Assembly: GCA_019095985.1 (NCBI GenBank) | Contig: CM032662.1 | Coordinates: forward strand, 23,007,427 to 23,071,426 | DNA: 64,000 bases | DNA from: Streblospio benedicti | Lineage: Eukaryota; Annelida; Polychaeta; Spionida; Spionidae | Direction of reading: 5' to 3' | In this document: piece after piece, positions 40,791 to 59,368 of the stretch | How positions within the stretch are numbered: position 1 is the stretch's first letter | Layout: each line of letters begins with the position of its first letter | Translations under genes and position numbers: made by a program | Notes under the pieces: model-generated | What the model was told of the DNA's origin: nothing | Database searches by the model: none | What the model saw: the letters and a program-made list of their open reading frames with translations, nothing else

Positions 40791-41139
40791 AACAAAAATG
40801 AAATAAATGAACCTTAATACTCACTATTCACATACACAACATGCACACAAATCCATTACATCCGCATACCCTCTAACACTGCGACCGTAAATGTTTTACT
40901 GTATATTGACAAGCATTATATTTCAGTTTTTAAATGCTACAACGCTGCATTATCGTCCAGGCACATTATTTACAAACCATGACTTTTACATGTATATACT
41001 AGTATGGCAGTGTCATGCCGATCAAACGCCACTATAATATCCAACTAGATATTTATGGTTAATGTACTGCCTGTAATCACAAGTATTCCCCTATATGTCC
41101 ATTTATGGCAGGTGTAAACGATCGTCTGCAACTTTGCAG

Positions 41140-41160
41140 CGAGTCGCCATGTTGTTTTGC
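41140..41160 (-). promoter_or_regulatory. Possible start-site motif of the methyltransferase
   Basis: On the minus strand AACATGGCGACTCG at about 41,140-41,153 resembles the AANATGGCGGC (YY1-type) motif common just downstream of animal transcription starts. It lies 0.8 kb upstream of the methyltransferase start codon, which is preceded by TTCATAG, a possible acceptor for a 5' untranslated exon. The link is inferred. Confidence 0.25.
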
Positions 41161-41296
41161 GGCCACTACTACCTGTGCGTGAACTTTGAACGTGTTTCAC
41201 GCGATGGGAAGGGGTTTCATTGGTTGGATCCTTTTATCATACGCATATATCAGAGGAGTTTGAATTATGAAATAAAACACACCACTAATGCGGTTC

Positions 41297-41490
<194 letters not shown>

Positions 41491-42307
41491 CTAAAACTTG
41501 AGTGAATATGTTGAACGCAACTAATTTCACAATCTATTTATGTCAACTTCCTGATAACCATATATAGTTCCTTGTTGGTAACAAAATGTTCTGTGATTGA
41601 CTTGGTAAAAATAATATGGTCGCACCAATACATTTACGTGTACTGTTTTATATATAAAAATTCTCGATGGCCGATATTTATCGAGAGGACTAGTTATTAC
41701 AAAATCTCTGCACGTGTGTTGTCTTTGCTTGCACTCATTCGCTAGCGCTCACTTTTGCATGCGGATACCACTCGTGCAGTTCTAGATAGGTGATATCACC
41801 ACTAAAACATACCATTACGCTTACAAGATCACATATTGTTATCAAGCCTCCTTTTGCCGGACCCTGAACCTCACAAACAAACGATTTGTCATGTCACACG
41901 GTTTTTCAGTATGGTCACGTTTTGCTGTGATCGAAGAGCACTGAAATGGTTGCCACAGAGCAGTGACTTTCTGTGGAAGGCCACCACATTAAAGATGTAC
42001 AAAGGCTCACTATAAATGGGTCTATTCCATGACGCCCCAACATAGATCTAATATTTCAACTCCCGAAACCCCAAACCCTAGATACGGTTCTGAACGGACC
42101 CCACAGTCACCATCCCACTAAATCTAGCGTCAGAGCGTCCCGAGTACCAAAGCTGAAACAGACGTGGTATTGTAGCTATTGGTTGATTTCCACACATATT
42201 CCTAAGAGGTAGAATCATCTCTTATCCCATGCATTTCATCACATCGTACACCGCCGCGATTTCGTAATGAGCATTCGTGACTATCAGACCGGGGGGTTCA
42301 TCCCTAC

Positions 42308-42629
42308 CACGGGCCCCAGCACCATGGGAGGGATGTGTGGCATGGGCAGATCCAGGCTTTTGGAAAAAGGGGGGCGCATGTAAGGAAAAAGGGGGCGCAC
42401 TTACGGGATTTCATGAAAAACCCTATGAAAATTAAGTATTTTGGTGGGGAAAGGGAGTGGCGCCCCCTGCGGCCCCCTGGATCTGCCTACGTGTGGTTTG
42501 CATACCACTATGATCTACAAACCATGCACATTACTACTATTATATAGATATAGTAGTAGTATTGTATAGTGTTTGTAAATCGTAGTAGTATACATACCAC
42601 ACATCCTCTCATGATGCTGGGGCCCATGA
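42308..42629. mobile_element. Foldback element interrupted by a MITE
   Basis: The outer arms are GGGCCCCAGCACCATGGGAG (from about 42,309, running on to GGATGTGTGG at 42,340) and its near-exact inverted copy at 42,597-42,629. The inner arms, about 42,501-42,545 and 42,549-42,595, pair at roughly three quarters of positions around a short GATA spacer. The MITE at 42,345-42,487 splits the left arm, so it inserted later. The right end lies about 60 bp before the allatotropin coding exon. Confidence 0.7.
42345..42487 (+). mobile_element. MITE with GGCAGATCCAGG terminal inverted repeats
   Basis: This is the only two-ended copy in the window. It starts GGCAGATCCAGG (42,345-42,356) and ends CCTGGATCTGCC (42,476-42,487), with G-rich and C-rich subterminal blocks (AAAGGGGGGCGC and GCGCCCCCTGC). 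It is 143 bp and has no coding capacity. Related ends occur at 6,793, 23,041, 44,331 and 52,910. Confidence 0.75.
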
Positions 42630-42674
42630 CCACTACCACTCATTGCCCCTAGCTCATAACTCACCTCTCCTCAC

Positions 42675-42688
42675 TTCCATCATTGCAG
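42675..42688 (+). promoter_or_regulatory. Splice acceptor directly before the allatotropin ATG
   Basis: TTCCATCATTGCAG ends at 42,688 and the start codon follows immediately. The pyrimidine-rich tract and CAG imply an upstream non-coding exon, so the promoter is probably some way to the left. I could not identify that exon. Confidence 0.6.
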
Positions 42689-45600
42689 ATGAAGCAGACG
42701 CTGGTGCTGTGCTTGGCGGCGGCGGCGCTGGCGGCGGTCGTCTCGGCTGCGGGTGCACCCGGCGGCGGGGACGGCGGCGCCTCGGTCTCCCGGGCCAAGC
42801 GCGGCTTCCGACTGGGCGCCGCCGACAGGTTCAGCCACGGCTTCGGCAAGCGGGCCGAGCTGCTGCCGGGACGCGAAACGTGAGTCACGAGTGCGATCCC
42901 CGGGTTGTCTGCAGGGGTGGTGGGAAGCTATGTGTTTGTCTAGTGGGTGTTAATGGGCATGCGAGGGACCCACGAGATTAGTAAAACTATCTATGGGCTC
43001 TCGTGTGTGATGTGGGGGTAGGATTACACACCTAAACCTAGAATTCCTATTTGAAAACGTATCATCAGTTCTGGGTGTCATAGGTTCTTGAAGATTTTCA
43101 CAGGACGCACACATAATAATCTGTAAGTGCTCACACTTCTCACAGCTTCTGTAACGAAATTCTTGCTATGTTGCTCTGTTGTGTTCGTCGGGAAAATGAC
43201 TGAAAATAACCAAACCTGAATAACTAAACTTCATAATGACTACTATTTGGTGTGCTGAGGTTGAGGACATACAAATGTACCCGCTCAAATTATCTTTTAA
43301 CTGCTCCAGAACCGAGTTAACATTTAGATGCCATGGAACCCATTTGTGCCAATGTTTTTGGTATCATTTACGGTGTGAAGCAATGCAAGCCTACTTGCTC
43401 CTATTGATAGAACAGGTTAGACGCAAATAACACAAGTGAAGTTATAAAAAGAGAAGCAACGCCAAAATTCCATAAGGCAAAGAAAAACAAACAAACAACC
43501 ACACGCCTATAGTATAACATGATTCATGCCAAAACAATATAATGCGTGTAAAAATAGGCCCATTCATGATTGACCCGGGCTATATTCATTAGCGCTGCAT
43601 TAGCCAATCACATTGCTCTCGGCGAGATCACGCGACAATTGCCTTTGCCGCCATTTTGGAAATTATAGTGAAATCCACTCGCAGTTTTATTAAAATCTAT
43701 GGGGTTCTGGACTGAGATTGGATGGCCTGAGGGTGTGTGTATCAGGGCGAGAGTCCAACCCATACAGTGTAGCCTGCGTAGTTGTTTTGATCAGTTTTTC
43801 GCTACAATTTGCCGTTTTTCTTCTTTATTTCCATTTCACTGCGTTAAAACAACAAACTCAATGTAGAATTTCACATTTAATACATTTGTTCAGCTGCGAT
43901 TAACGCGCGGCTGATCCACAAATATAATGTATGTGTAAGATATATACGAGCGTATATATATATTATATTGGAAATAGAAAAGGCAACGGTGCGAATCTCA
44001 TGCAAACGATTGCCGAGCATAGCGTTTCAATGATAGTCATATATAACAATCACTGTACGTATCAACAAAAACACATACTCACCAGAGCAAAGTATACATA
44101 GAAGTAGATCTCCATCCCAGGCTTAGTTGTATAAAGCTCAGCTGACCTTCTTTTTCCTTTTGAGCGTTCAATCCCCGTCAATTGAGTTCCAGTCGTCAAT
44201 AACTGCTCAATAGCACGTCTGTAAATCTCGCCGCCCAGTCACTTATTATGCATTGGCTGTGGCTGATGTGACGTTTACGTCATGAGCCGCGCCAGACAGG
44301 CATGGCAGATGTAGCACGTGCGGCATCACTGGCAGATCCAGTTTTTCAGAAAAGGGGGTCATGGGAAAGGGGGTGGGGACGCACTGAAAGGATTTCATGG
44401 ATTGATATGCTTGTAGATCGATGCGGTTCGTGTCAAAACACTGTAAAAATGGAGTATTGCGGCTGGCACAGGGTCGGGGTGGGATGTGGTGGGGGTGGGG
44501 GTGGGGGCTTCAACACAATAGTCAGCCGGTGCAGGGGTGGCTCCATGTTTCGTCTAAGACGGTGTGGTGTTGGTAGTGGTGTTGTAATGGGATCCAGAGA
44601 CTTAACCCTGGCCGGAAAGGTGTGTAATATTCTTTGCCTTCAGGTGGGATTATTCACACTTTGATAACTTTTGATATAAAATCATTGACACCGGAGTAAA
44701 ACTATGCCAGATATAGAAGAACCAGTTTAGATCAGAATTGTTTGGAACCTTCCATAAATGATTACCATTCCACACTTTAAAAGAGGACAGTGATGGGTAC
44801 AAAAATAGATTAGACAAGATGACAGAAGTTGATTAATTTGCAGATGGTCACGGCGAAAAGTGTTCTGCACGAATCAATTAACTTGCTTTTTAGCTTTCCC
44901 TGGTGTCAAATGTAATATTCTTAGAATATTTCTTGTAAGAAAAAAAAGCACAAAACAAATATCGATTAAAAGCAGAAATTCCGCATTAAACCACCAAAAT
45001 ATGATGTTTAATACCTTCTAAAACTAAATATATACGTCGTTTATTGGTATTTTACAGAAACAAATAGGAGACCGCCATTAATCAATCAATCAATCAATCA
45101 ATCAATAATCAATCAATCAATTCACCAATCAACCAAACAATCGATCGATCGATAAATAAATCTAAGCCTAAACTCCATCACTTCTATGTTGCGTTCACCT
45201 ACTGGGACCTCCTTGATTGGCCAGCCATCGACTGGCCGAGCATGGCCATTATACCCCTTTGGACGGGCACAGTCAATTTGGCTACATCGTGTGTGTATCC
45301 AGCAGAGACAGCCGCCACCGTGAGTGGAGTGTCTTCATACCTCCAATGCATAGAGTAAATGGGAATTCTACATTTTTGAGTAGTTTGTCGAAGTGTGACC
45401 CAGAAGCCAGTCATTTGGCTTACCACTTATATGTACACGAAGTTCCTTGTCCTTAATTCCCACCTTGCAGGTGTGCAGCGTTTCTTACAACGTGTTAAGA
45501 TATTTTGTATTAATGGCAATCTTGGCAATGGCATCTGACAGCGTACGACAGCTACCAACGGCACCCTGTGCCGAATTCCTTATAGAGGACTTCTAGGACT

Positions 45601-48009
45601 ACGAAAAATATGTTTCTAAAATATATAAATCATGAACCAATCAATAGAAAGGTGAACTCAAAACCAGACCTGCATACCTTCAATTTGTGTGTTGGCTTGT
45701 GGCGGTAGGCTACGTGATTGTTGAACAGGTATGGCAACACCACAACACTAAATTACATAAAGAAAGAAAAAAAAGAAAGAAACAACGGAAGAAAATAGAA
45801 AAAAACTACCCCCAGCAGTATCCAGCACTATATACATTGGACCAAGTATTAAGATGCAAATGCCATTGTTAGGGACAAGTATGGAAATATACTAGCAACC
45901 GCGCGTTACACGTATGCCAATGCCCTCGTGAGTTATTCAGCGCCAGCAAATAATCAGCATGATATCAGCACGTGCACTGCATCACACCGTATCAGATGAA
46001 ACCACACCTACACGCCACTCTGACCACAAACGTGGGGGTCCAGTTCTAACACTGATTCCAATCTCTGGGTGCCGGATAGAGAGGCAGTTTGCTGTATGAA
46101 GCGGCCCCACGGGAGTGATCGTGCACTTTTGTCAGGAGTGGGTGTTCATAGGCTAATGGGAGCGTTATGACTCCCGAGCGGTCAGGCATTCAACCACGTA
46201 GGCCGTTGTGATTCTCTCTTGGCTCTCACACAGTGTTTCTATATTGTAGAGACAGAACAAAACACGAAGATGGACATTAATTAGACTGCCTACAGTACTT
46301 TGTTATTGACTCTTTTTTTTTACTGATTCAATAGTTTTAGTCAGCAGGTGGCAGCATTGTGATACTCGATTGATAAGCTAGCCGGTGGCAGCACTGTGCG
46401 GCTAGCGCTGTGGGTTTATTAATTGCCAGCTGAGGACACAACATGGGTGTTCTGAAGCAGGATGACACGACACGAGAGCTGAGCTGAGTATGGTGTTTAA
46501 ACCAGCCAATCATAAACAACTTCCCGATTAACCTACTGAAAAATGAAACTGCAAGATATTGGTTGAAATATTTAAATTGGAATAGTTCAATGCAAGGTAT
46601 ATGGTTGTGTGAATTGTTCGGCTCTACATCGCATAATTAACCAATGCTAGCATTGGTCTTCAAAACTTAGTTTTTGTTAAAAATAGAACATAGATACATC
46701 CGTCCGTCGTCTGTATCGGTTAAGTTAAAAGATGAATACTTATTTACATAAACCTTCATACTTTTCTGTTATTTCTGCAAAAATGCTATTATTTACAAAA
46801 ATGATTTGCACATTTTATTGAACTCATTTGTTTAAATTTTAAATTTTAATATCAAATAGAAAGTCTGATAAGCTTAATTTCACAATTGAATAAAGACTAC
46901 GTTATTTCCCATGTATATAGTTCTTATCACAACGTTCTCCATGCAACAACTTCATGCTGCAAGCGAGCAGACTAATAACGGTTTCCATGGCTCCCGGCTT
47001 CGTCGGCAGGGCGGGTGTGCATAAAGAATCGACGTGCACGGCATTATTTTAACGATGACGATGACGACAACGTAGCGGGAAAACTGGCATGTACGGGGTG
47101 TGCATAGAACGTCCCGACAATGCAGTATCTATCAGTACAGTACACGTCACGTGTTACACCGAGCGGTTACACAGGGTGGTATATACAATGTAGTGAGAGT
47201 TGAGATTTGGGTATGGATTGAATTGATTTTTTTTATCACAGATACATTACAAACAAAAGACAAACACATTATCCACTGAATATGAGGGGAAAAAATTATT
47301 CATGGGCAACACCAATCTCCACGGTGTGACATTTGACGCCACAGCAATGTGAACCATCAACCTCTTGTTTAAACAACTTTAAGGGTAGTGGTCTATGTAA
47401 GTAATTTAAGAGCCCTTCCTTAATTACAACCTGTCTCCGGGCAGCCAGGAACAATGTGCCCCGTGCAGTCTGCTTACGAGTGCATGTAGCAGTATTTATC
47501 CTTTTTGTTGTTGTTGGCTAGTGGGAAATGAATCATGTTGGTGTGTTTCAGGGAGCTGATGACGTCATCCGAGCTGGTGGACATGCTGGTGGACCGGCCT
47601 CAGCTGCTGCACAGCTTCGTCAGGAAATACGTCGACACCGACGGTATGTCTCGTGTAGCTGGATGCCTTAATTTATTGTGTTGACTGGTCAATACACTGT
47701 ATATCGTATTTTAGATCATACGTTGTATTTTTTGAACATTATAAATGTTATGACAACCGGGACATGATATGTTTTATTCTATTCTGAGGTTTCACAGCGT
47801 GCAGACTGTTTATTTTACGGATGTTTAATACCATTGATTTTCTCTGATGATGTTAAAGATACAACCGTGTTGACTTACAATTTTCCACTATGCATAAATT
47901 GTCAATCCTGCTTTTAAAAGACTCTGATAAACTGATTCTCGTGTTCATTTCAGGTGACGGAATCATCACCCGGGAAGAGCTGTTTTCTTCTAGCGACAGC
48001 AGACGATAG
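42689..48009 (+). CDS. Allatotropin neuropeptide precursor
   Basis: Three coding exons (42689-42879, 47552-47643, 47954-48009) join in phase to 112 residues. Residues 1-21 are a signal peptide (MKQTLVLCLAAAALAAVVSA). After a Gly-rich spacer and the dibasic site KR (37-38) comes GFRLGAADRFSHGF (39-52), followed by GKR. This gives a 14-residue peptide amidated at its C terminus. The GFR...HGF-amide pattern is that of allatotropin, a secreted neuropeptide acting on an orexin-like receptor; the DRFSHGF ending resembles annelid forms as I recall them. The tail holds a canonical EF-hand loop, DTDGDGIITREE (92-103), with ligands at positions 1, 3, 5, 9 and 12. Intron 1 is 4.7 kb, and intron 2 splits the EF loop at Gly95. 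The tail resembles the conserved end of lophotrochozoan precursors; its role is unknown. Confidence 0.92.
43560..43665 (+). promoter_or_regulatory. Intronic YY1-type and homeodomain motif cluster
   Basis: GCCGCCATTTTG at 43,647-43,658 is an exact match to the YY1 consensus GCCGCCATNTTG. Just left of it are TTCATTAGCGCTGCATTAGC, with two ATTA cores, and CCAATCA. It sits in intron 1 of the allatotropin gene. It could be an intronic enhancer or an internal promoter. Confidence 0.35.
44331..44400 (+). mobile_element. One end of the GGCAGATCCAGG MITE family
   Basis: GGCAGATCCAGTTTTTCAGA is followed by AAAGGGGG blocks and GGATTTCATGG, in the same order as the two-ended copy at 42,345. The right end is missing. 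It lies in allatotropin intron 1. A further G-rich block follows to about 44,510. Confidence 0.55.
45080..45162 (+). repeat. (ATCA)n simple repeat
   Basis: About ten ATCA units with interruptions grade into CCAATCAACCAAACA, then (CGAT)n and (AAAT)n. It lies in allatotropin intron 1. Confidence 0.9.
46940..47170. promoter_or_regulatory. Intronic GC-richer patch, possible enhancer
   Basis: A patch in allatotropin intron 1, about 400-600 bp before its second coding exon, has TGCATAAAGAATCG, GCATTATTTTAACGATGACG and CACGTCACGTGTTAC (overlapping E-box and CRE-like words). No coding frame crosses it. The regulatory role is inferred from base composition and motifs only. Confidence 0.2.
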
Positions 48010-49309
48010 GTGCGCGCCACCCCACGGCCACTGCACGTACTATTTTCTATGCTCATCTCATGAAGGCGCCATTTTACATTTTGGTTTCACATCTCAGCAT
48101 GCAAACTGCTAACGTTGACCAGATTTTTTTTTCCAAATCAAAATATTCGTGCACGGATCTCTTGTTGTATAATAATATTGTGTTTTTGTAACATTTGAAC
48201 AGTGAACCTTTAAACAAATACTGAGATTCAATTTAGAACTGTGCAAAAAATGTAGGTTGTGTATAAGGCAGAATTAGCACAAGATAAATGTCAAGAAACA
48301 TTAAGGTAGTAACAAACACATATTCTAACAACAATGACTGTGACGACTCTTCAATACAAGAAGTACATGTATTTGAGAATAGCTCTAGGAACATAGATGA
48401 AAAAGAGTTCATTGCAAAGTGGCCGGCACAAACAAAACAGTTTGCATGTTGTATGTTTTCATGGCAGGACCAAGATAAGTTTGGAGAAAAAGTTAAAAAA
48501 AAAAGAAATGAAAAACTAGTCAACGCACACATTTGTTTCCAAGTGTATTATTTTTCATATTGATGGATTCAAGATGACAATGTCTTCAATTGACAACAAA
48601 CATTTATACAGGTACATGTACATTGTTTTGTTCACGGGTAGAGGTGTATTTTAATCAAGTTGGGGGCTTCATCTAATATGTTGTTGATACTGTGATAAAG
48701 TATTGGATATTAGTTAAAATTGTTTACAAATATGTGACAATATTGTTTGACTATACCACAGACGATATATCAGGTCATTAACGGGCCGTTGAATCATGGC
48801 TTGTCGCATGTACGAAAATGCAACAAATATCACTGTAAAATGTACATCTATGTACGATTATGTTATTATGTTTTATTCATATTCATGGTTCAGTTATTTT
48901 GTTAGCAAAATAATTATCAGAAACATTAAAACAAAAATATCTTATCACTACATTAATGTTGTCTAAATATTAGTGTATTCGTGTTCAGTATCAAGATTGT
49001 AAATGTCCAATAACATACTCTTGATTTTTGTCAGACAAATTGACAGTTGATTTATGAATTATATGAAATGCTATATTGTAGACATAGTAAATCTCATATT
49101 TTGATAAATACGTTCTGTGTATTTTAAGAATGATCAAACTAGTGAAAATTATACAATTTTATTCCTGGTGTATTACGAAATCTGACATAATTCCTGTTTA
49201 TGATTTCCATTCATGTTAACGCATTGTGTTTAATGGTAAAACATATTATTGATCTAAGATTTTAATGTTCCAAATTGATTTGAGATGTTAAGTTTGTCAT
49301 TTGTGGGGA

Positions 49310-49388
49310 AATAAATCGGGGTGATTGCATTGCGATTTTTGTAAACAATCTTGTTATTTTTCAAAAGGCACTACACTTTCGCAATAAA
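49310..49388 (+). terminator. Candidate allatotropin polyadenylation signals
   Basis: AATAAA occurs at 49,310-49,315 and again within AATAAATAAA at 49,383. With the stop at 48,009 this implies a 3' untranslated region of about 1.3-1.4 kb, AT-rich and free of convincing open frames. The convergent gene ends at 49,544 on the other strand. Confidence 0.35.
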
Positions 49389-49543
49389 TAAATGAAAGAA
49401 GACATATCTGATCTGTGAAATGCTTCTTAAGTGGGAGGCTACAAGACTCATTCAAATGTAATAATCATAGAACTTATAGGGTTGAAACCATATATGGGTA
49501 TTTTTTCCCAACACATTTTTCTGCATAGCAAGCAGGAACAGCA

Positions 49544-54261
<4,718 letters not shown>

Positions 54262-56400
54262 CTTTCCTGTATCTTCCTACTTTCCCAGTCTTCTTGTTAT
54301 CAAACGCTGCTGATCCTATGATGGTATCAGATCCCATATTGCATTTATTGCTTATTCTAACTGCCATAAAGTTCTCCACTTGAACACTTTTGTAATGTAA
54401 TGATAGTTGACATACATGTACGAAAATCATGAATCTTTGGGAATCTTTTGTCTTACCACAACCAGACAAGAGCATTGAGCACTTATAAAAAGTGAACCAA
54501 GTTATATTTAATAACTAAGAAATAAAATTAGGCCTGTATACATGCATTACGCTCCAGGAAACGTATGCAAACTTAATGGTTGTTATAAGGAAAGCATTTC
54601 CATACTCTGTTGAAGCAACAATAAGGTTGTTTCTCAGTCCTATTCAATTGACTATTCAAACACATTATTTATGTGAATCATGATCTGCTTCTCTATCTTA
54701 TACCACGGACTCACTATTCTTTCTAGATGTCAAGTACCCGTGCTGATTCTAGCACTAAATAGAATTTTACAACAATTCCTCGATTATTTGGTCTAAGATT
54801 TCCTGAAACTGTGATCATGTGAAAGTTTTAATCATCTCCGTTGTCTAAAATTGCCGACCATTTCAGATAAGACGATTCTGGCTACAGTCAAATGACAAAT
54901 ATTTAGACAGATACACTGCCAATGGTAATATATGCATAAAGCTCAATGCCAAGATTATGTAAATATTCAGCAGCTTATGTTAATCCCGTGTGCTTCATAT
55001 AAGCAAGGTCAGTCATAAAAGTATTGGTCAACAAAGCATATCTCTATATAGTGACAAGGATGAAAAATAACAATTATTAACAATTATTACTATTAGGAGT
55101 AAATTGAATTGTTATATATTTGGTTGCGCACAACTCGTCATTTTATTTTCTTCTGAATTGATATGTTGAGAAAAGGTTTCTATAAAGTTTGTATTCATGT
55201 GTATTTTTTAAGAACTTTGATTTATGATATATATTTGTTCAAGACGACTCATTTGGGATTGTGCAAAACAGATACAAGTTAGTTACACGCCATCTATAGA
55301 TATTGGGGGTGTATGGAGACGGCAAAAAGTTAATTAGTTAGTAACTTAGAAACTAGCTAGGTGATCAAAATCATAATGTGCTCGTTTGCCTCACCAAATT
55401 AGACGTGATCTACGAACATTTATCTGATACTAATTGAATTTAGTTTTTCTGTAGTGCACAATTTAACCAACTCACCAATCGACGACGCTACAATGTTGTA
55501 CGTGTAATACTAGTTTTGTGCTGTTTTTTATCACAATAATATGTGAAATAAAATTAAAAACAAACATCAAGAAAAAACGGGGATCTGCAAGATTACATTA
55601 TTTCATTCATGCTGTTGACCAAAGAATTTCATTAGAAGCTGTAGTTGCCTATGTCTATTTAGGATCAGGACGTTTCTAGAACATTCCAAAGGAAAATTTA
55701 CAAAGTAAGCTATATTACATCTGCCGGGTCATGATGAAATGATTATTGGATATATCCAGAGGCAATAATCTAGATAAGTGAGGCTGAGTAAAGATATAGA
55801 TAGGAGTCTGTATATCCACCCACTGTCCTACTGCCCCAAGTCCTGCTATATAAGCTAATGCAATGCTTACAACAACATGGTAAAATAACCATATTCATAT
55901 TTCAAGCACCCCTGTAAAATCAACTTCTCCCTAAGATCTAGTTTGTAAGCGGTCAGTGCTTTTAAGGTATTTTATCTGTACATAATTATTTTCACCTGGA
56001 TATTTTTTACAGCAGTAAACTGATGCATGAAATGACATAGGCAAGACAAAGCAAGGATATCCTTATTGTGTTCATTTCTGTAGTTTCAGTTTTCATTGCT
56101 ATTTCAAAGTAGCCATTCTGATCGTGCAAACTGATAGGTAAAAGTGCAAGGGAAACTGAAAAAACACACCAGACAATGAAAATCCTCTACATGGAGTAAT
56201 CACAACACATTCTTCCATTTAAGATTGGAATGAATTCATTGGATATCTATCATTCACAATAACCCCGATAGGATGTGACTATTCTGTGCGAGAACTATCA
56301 TAGGAAAGTGCTATACCAACAGCGGATCAGCTTTGGAGAGGGCTCAATTGAGAAAGTAATAGCCTGTTTTCATTAACAATTTTAAGGCCAGTCTAGCCCG
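54262..56400. other. AT-rich intergenic DNA
   Basis: This is the upstream flank of the IgGFc-type gene. I see no gene, no GC island and no clear TATA or initiator element that I would assign. The open frames are short. Confidence 0.5.
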
Positions 56401-56401
56401 G

Positions 56402-58511
<2,110 letters not shown>

Positions 58512-59126
58512 GAAGCTTAATACCGTGATATTTCTCCATATATAGAATGTTACGGTGTGTCATAACATGCCCCAGCAATGGAATATTGACGTGTAAGAAA
58601 TATTGTCAATTACAGCTTATATTAAGTGTTATCTTTGAGCAAATTTTTGAAACAATACCTCGAGAACTTGCAACTTCTCCGTCTCAAGGTATTGTTTCAT
58701 GCTGAAAAATAAGATTTAAAGTTATGATTAATATATCAAACTTGAAGCAGATGAAGATTCCACAAAGAACCACCTCGTTGAATGTGTCAGTGGCCACCTG
58801 AGTGGTTCAATGAGTGGTTGTCCTGGGGTGATGTTAGCACAAAACTGTCACATTAATGGTCTCTGTTTAATGGCACTAACTTCCAGAGCTCAGGGGGTGG
58901 GGTGGGGCTCTCACATTATCGCGGTGAGTACGAATGTTTTTTTCTCTCCACATTTTTGGTATATTCAGGGTGTCTGTTTCCGCATCTCGGGTATATTTCT
59001 GTGTGTCTTTTTCACATTTTTAGAATAATTATGGGTATGATATACAAACAAATATTGCTATAAATATATATATCTAGGTTGCACATTTGTCTCAGATATT
59101 GGTATATTGTAGGTCACTTTTCTCAA
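58512..59126. other. AT-rich flank left of the Polinton-type element
   Basis: I see no gene. CCACCTGAGTGGTTCAATGA and a G-rich patch near 58,893 stand out weakly. Composition changes abruptly to GC-rich at about 59,130-59,210, which I take as the approximate left limit of the element. Confidence 0.45.
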
Positions 59127-59238
59127 CCATTAATCATCCCCAGCATTCCTCGTTGACAGCTCGAGCTATACGGGAGAAGCCATTAATCATCCCCGCGTTG
59201 ACAGCTCGCGGTTATACGGGAGAAGCGTTAATCATCCC
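59127..59238 (+). repeat. Short tandem repeats at the element's left margin
   Basis: Two full units (59,127-59,179 and 59,180-59,225) and a partial third (from 59,226) share CCATTAATCATCCCC, GTTGACAGCTCG and TATACGGGAGAAG. They are followed by (CAGCGGT)-type words to about 59,295. They lie at the composition boundary and may be subterminal repeats of the element. Confidence 0.65.
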
Positions 59239-59368
59239 AGCGGCGCCAGCGGTCAGCGCCCAGCGCCAGCTCGAGTCAGCGGTCAGCGGTCAGCCAGCGA
59301 TTAGACTAGCGACCACGGGGGCTGGGATGCGATCTCGACACGCTCGATCACGACCGGCTCATAAAGTC

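Noticed and set aside
45199-45456. Overlapping open frames on both strands
   Set aside because: They sit within allatotropin intron 1, have no homology I recognise and no exon structure.
48288-48563. 91-codon plus-strand frame after the allatotropin stop
   Set aside because: It lies within the AT-rich 3' untranslated region and has no domain or splice context; chance is the best explanation.
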